Source: Pseudolabrys sp. (GTDB lineage Bacteria > Pseudomonadota > Alphaproteobacteria > Rhizobiales > Xanthobacteraceae). From it: a stretch of 64,000 nt of DNA. The notes below the pieces were generated by a model. That model did no database searches. It was not told the DNA's origin and worked only from the letters and a program-made list of their open reading frames with translations. Position 1 is the first letter of the stretch. Each line of letters opens with the position of its first letter. The stretch lies in the NCBI GenBank assembly GCA_030655215.1, contig JAURVZ010000018.1, positions 1 to 64,000 of the forward strand. The letters run 5' to 3'. Made by a program: the position numbers and the translations under genes. Positions 61,540 through 64,000 of the stretch are shown here, one piece after another.

Positions 61540-62645
61540 TGACTTTGCGTACCAAGCCGCCGTTCCGCGCCGACCATGTCGGCAGTCTGCTCCGCCCTGA
61601 GGCCCTGAAGAAGGCCCGCGCCGAGCGCGAAAGCGGCGCGATCACCGCCGAAGCGCTCAAGCAGATCGAAGACCGCGAGATCGCCGCCGTCATCAAGAAG
61701 CAGGAAGATATCGGCCTGAAGAGCGTCACAGACGGCGAATTCCGCCGTGCCTTCTGGAATTACGATTTTCTTGGCGAACTCGACGGCGCCGAGGCCTATC
61801 TCGGCGAACGCAAGATCAAGTTCGAAGGCGTTAATCCGAAGCCGATGATGCTGCGCGTCACCGGCAAGCTCGGCAGCTTCTCTGGCCACCCGATGCTGGA
61901 GCATTTCAAATTCGTCAAAGAGCACACGCGCGCGACGCCGAAGATGACGATCCCGTCGCCGTCGTCGCTGCACTTCCGCTATGGCCGCGATGCTGTGCCG
62001 GGGAGCATCTATCCGGACATGGGCGAGTTCTACCGCGATCTCGGCCAGACCTACCGCAAGGCGGTGCGCGGCTTCGCCGATGCCGGTTGCCGTTACTTGC
62101 AGCTCGACGAGGTGAATTTTACTTATCTCTGCGATCCGAAGCTGCGCGAGCAGGTCGCGCGCCGCGGCGACGATCCTTCAAGCCTGCCGATGATCTATGC
62201 CGACATGATCAACGCAGCGATGTCGGATATCCCGGATGACATGACCATCGCCATGCATCTGTGCCGCGGTAATTTCCAGTCGACCTTCGTCGCCTCCGGC
62301 GGCTATGAGCCGGTGGCGGAGATCCTGTTCAACACGATCAATGTGCACGGCTACTTTATGGAATACGATTCCGAGCGCGCCGGCGGCTTCGAACCGCTGC
62401 GATTCGTGCCGAAGGGAAAGACCGTGGTGCTTGGCCTCGTCACGTCGAAGTCGGGCAAGCTCGAATCGAAAGATGAGTTGAAGCGCCGCATTGCTGAAGC
62501 CGCCAAGTTCATTCCGCTGGAGCAGCTTTGCCTGTCACCGCAATGCGGCTTCGCTTCGACCGAGGAGGGCAACATCCTCGCCGAAGGCGAACAGTGGGCC
62601 AAGCTGCGTATGATTGTCGAATTGTCAGAAGAAGTGTGGGGGTAA
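61539..62645 (+). CDS. MetE C-terminal-like zinc methyltransferase, copy 3
   Basis: A 368-aa paralogue. Zinc ligands are MHLCRG, FMEYDSER and LSPQCGF. The substrate-side segment is DGEFRRAFWNYDFLG and QLDEVNFTYLCD, where copies 1 and 2 have DDTAW instead of DEVN. The segment RATPKMTIPSPSSLHFRYG links the barrel strands. It is 4 bp from copy 4. Function presumed the same chemistry with a different substrate. Confidence 0.85.
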   Translation: MTLRTKPPFRADHVGSLLRPEALKKARAERESGAITAEALKQIEDREIAAVIKKQEDIGLKSVTDGEFRRAFWNYDFLGELDGAEAYLGERKIKFEGVNPKPMMLRVTGKLGSFSGHPMLEHFKFVKEHTRATPKMTIPSPSSLHFRYGRDAVPGSIYPDMGEFYRDLGQTYRKAVRGFADAGCRYLQLDEVNFTYLCDPKLREQVARRGDDPSSLPMIYADMINAAMSDIPDDMTIAMHLCRGNFQSTFVASGGYEPVAEILFNTINVHGYFMEYDSERAGGFEPLRFVPKGKTVVLGLVTSKSGKLESKDELKRRIAEAAKFIPLEQLCLSPQCGFASTEEGNILAEGEQWAKLRMIVELSEEVWG

Positions 62646-62649
62646 TTCA

Positions 62650-63759
62650 ATGAGCGCGCGCAGCAAGCCACCGTTTCGTGCCGATCATGTCGGCAGTTTG
62701 CTGCGCAGCGCAGCGTTGAAGCAGGCGCGGGCGGATCGCGACAGCGGTGCGATCACGCCGGCGGCGCTGAAGGAGATCGAGGACCGCGAGATCAAGATCC
62801 TGATCGGCAAGCAGGAAGCGGTCGGCCTCAAGTCGATCACCGATGGCGAGAACCGCCGCAAGTCGTGGCAGACGGATTTCATTTCAGCGCTGCCCGGCAT
62901 CGAGACGGTGCCGTTCGAACGCAAGGTCAAATTCCAGGGCGGGGTGCAGCCGCAACAGGTGCTGACCCGCGTCGCGCGCAAGCTCCGCGATTTCGACACG
63001 CATCCGATGATCGAGCATTTCAAATTTGTGCAGGCGAATACCAAACAGACCGCCAAGATGACGATCCCGTCGCCATCGGCGGTTCACTTCCGCGATGGCC
63101 GCGACGCGGTGCCTGAGTCCGTGTACCCGGACATCAACGAATTCTACAATGATCTCGGCCAGACCTATCGCAAGACGGTACGCGCCTTTGCCGATGCCGG
63201 TTGCCGCTATTTGCAGCTCGACGAGGTCAACCTGACGTACCTTTGCGACGACAATTTGATCGCCAAGGTCAAGGCGCGCGGTGAGGACCCCGCCGCTTTG
63301 CTCAAGGGCTATGCGGCGATGATCAACGCATCAATGTCGGACATTCCGGACGACATGACGATTTCGATGCATCTCTGCCGCGGCAATTTCCGCTCGACGT
63401 TTATTGCCTCGGGCGGCTATGAGCCGGTCGCTGATGCGCTGTTCAACACCATCAATGTGCATGCCTATTTCATGGAATATGACTCGGAGCGCGCCGGCGG
63501 ATTCGAGCCGCTGCGCTTCGTGCCGAAGGGCAAGATGGTGGTGCTCGGCCTGGTGACGTCGAAGACCGGGACGCTCGAATCCAAAGACGAATTGAAGCGC
63601 CGCATCGACGAAGCGTCCAAGTTCATTCCGCTCGATCAGCTCTGCCTGTCGCCGCAGTGCGGCTTTGCCTCGACGGATGAAGGCAATGTGCTGGCGGAAG
63701 ACGAGCAATGGGCCAAGTTGCGCATGATCGTTGAATTGGCGGACGAGGTTTGGGGTTAG
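62650..63759 (+). CDS. MetE C-terminal-like zinc methyltransferase, copy 4
   Basis: A 369-aa paralogue. Zinc ligands are MHLCRG, FMEYDSER and LSPQCGF. The substrate-side segment is the most divergent: DGENRRKSWQTDFISALPG replaces the DGEF/YRRSWWH pattern; QLDEVNLTYLCD resembles copy 3. It stays 3 bp from copy 5. Copies 3 and 4 are the closest pair in the array. Confidence 0.85.
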   Translation: MSARSKPPFRADHVGSLLRSAALKQARADRDSGAITPAALKEIEDREIKILIGKQEAVGLKSITDGENRRKSWQTDFISALPGIETVPFERKVKFQGGVQPQQVLTRVARKLRDFDTHPMIEHFKFVQANTKQTAKMTIPSPSAVHFRDGRDAVPESVYPDINEFYNDLGQTYRKTVRAFADAGCRYLQLDEVNLTYLCDDNLIAKVKARGEDPAALLKGYAAMINASMSDIPDDMTISMHLCRGNFRSTFIASGGYEPVADALFNTINVHAYFMEYDSERAGGFEPLRFVPKGKMVVLGLVTSKTGTLESKDELKRRIDEASKFIPLDQLCLSPQCGFASTDEGNVLAEDEQWAKLRMIVELADEVWG

Positions 63760-63762
63760 TTC

Positions 63763-64000
63763 ATGAACGCACGCACCAAGCCTCCTTTCCGCGCCGACCA
63801 TGTCGGCAGCCTGCTGCGTCCCGCGGCGTTGAAAGAGGCGCGCGCCCTGTTCGCCGCCGGCAAGATTGACGCCGCGGCGCTGAAGGCGGTCGAGGACCAC
63901 GAGATCCAGCGCATCATCAGGAAGCAGGAAGAGGTCGGGCTGCGGTCGGTCACCGACGGCGAGTTCCGCCGTTCCTGGTGGCATCTCGACTTCCTCTGGG
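63763..64000 (+). CDS. MetE C-terminal-like zinc methyltransferase, copy 5 (cut by window end)
   Basis: The first 79 residues of a fifth paralogue, starting ATG at 63763 (MNARTKPPFRADHVGSLLRP). The segment DGEFRRSWWHLDFL is close to copy 2. The rest lies beyond the window, so the zinc ligands cannot be checked. Confidence 0.8.
   Translation, partial: MNARTKPPFRADHVGSLLRPAALKEARALFAAGKIDAAALKAVEDHEIQRIIRKQEEVGLRSVTDGEFRRSWWHLDFLW

Noticed and set aside
59153-64000. Full-length MetE methionine synthases
   Set aside because: Each copy is about 370 aa, corresponding only to the catalytic half; the N-terminal half of the roughly 750-aa MetE is absent.

Overview
The window is a GC-rich chromosomal segment of an alphaproteobacterium, most likely a Hyphomicrobiales (Rhizobiales) member close to the Bradyrhizobium/Xanthobacteraceae group. 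This placement is inferred from gene content: an ActS/ActR (RegB/RegA) redox pair, an NdvA-type cyclic glucan exporter, an MmcB family protein, DUF3108 and DUF763 proteins, intracellular PHB depolymerase, many catabolic CoA enzymes, and several families of GC-rich intergenic inverted repeats. No tRNA, rRNA, prophage, insertion sequence or CRISPR array was seen.

Layout. Positions 1-28159 are mostly housekeeping and transport: L,D-transpeptidase, DUF763, HU, a promoter-led structured region (about 3180-3650) with no convincing protein, glutaryl-CoA dehydrogenase, an esterase, MmcB, RegA/RegB, an ABC-2 exporter, PHB depolymerase, a YgjP-like metalloprotease, a Bcr/CflA transporter, PBP1A, NdvA, a Lys/Ala/Glu-rich small protein, DUF3108, GlnD, an SsuA-SsuC-SsuB sulfonate-type importer, a zinc alcohol dehydrogenase, OsmC and two tandem paralogous membrane proteins. 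MutS follows at 28160-30919.

Positions 31054-56583 form a catabolic island for aromatic acids. An apparent eight-gene minus-strand operon (dctP-dctQ-dctM, TPP enzyme, aldehyde dehydrogenase, second TPP enzyme, amidohydrolase, FAD monooxygenase) faces a MarR regulator across a 22-bp palindrome. Next is a minus-strand set (two feruloyl-CoA synthetase-like ligases, thiolase, SDR dehydrogenase, methyltransferase, 4-hydroxybenzoyl-CoA-type thioesterase) that, with a nearby crotonase, can be read as a complete CoA-dependent beta-oxidative shortening of ferulate/p-coumarate to vanillate/4-hydroxybenzoate. Near-identical palindromes (ATTGTTGTC-N3-GACAACAAT) lie upstream of the first ligase and of a solute-binding protein. 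On the plus strand, catI-catJ-pcaF-pcaH-pcaG supply protocatechuate ring cleavage and the last two steps of the beta-ketoadipate pathway. Vanillate demethylase, pcaB, pcaC and pcaD are not in the window.

Positions 56851-64000 form an unusual one-carbon cluster: an HTH-like/SAM-methyltransferase fusion, an atypical methylenetetrahydrofolate reductase homologue, and at least five tandem paralogues of the MetE C-terminal (zinc methyltransferase) domain, the last cut by the window edge. Its position next to the methoxyaromatic pathway suggests, without proof, a role in handling methyl groups. This cluster, the structured region at 3180-3650 and the paired operators are the parts most worth a second look.
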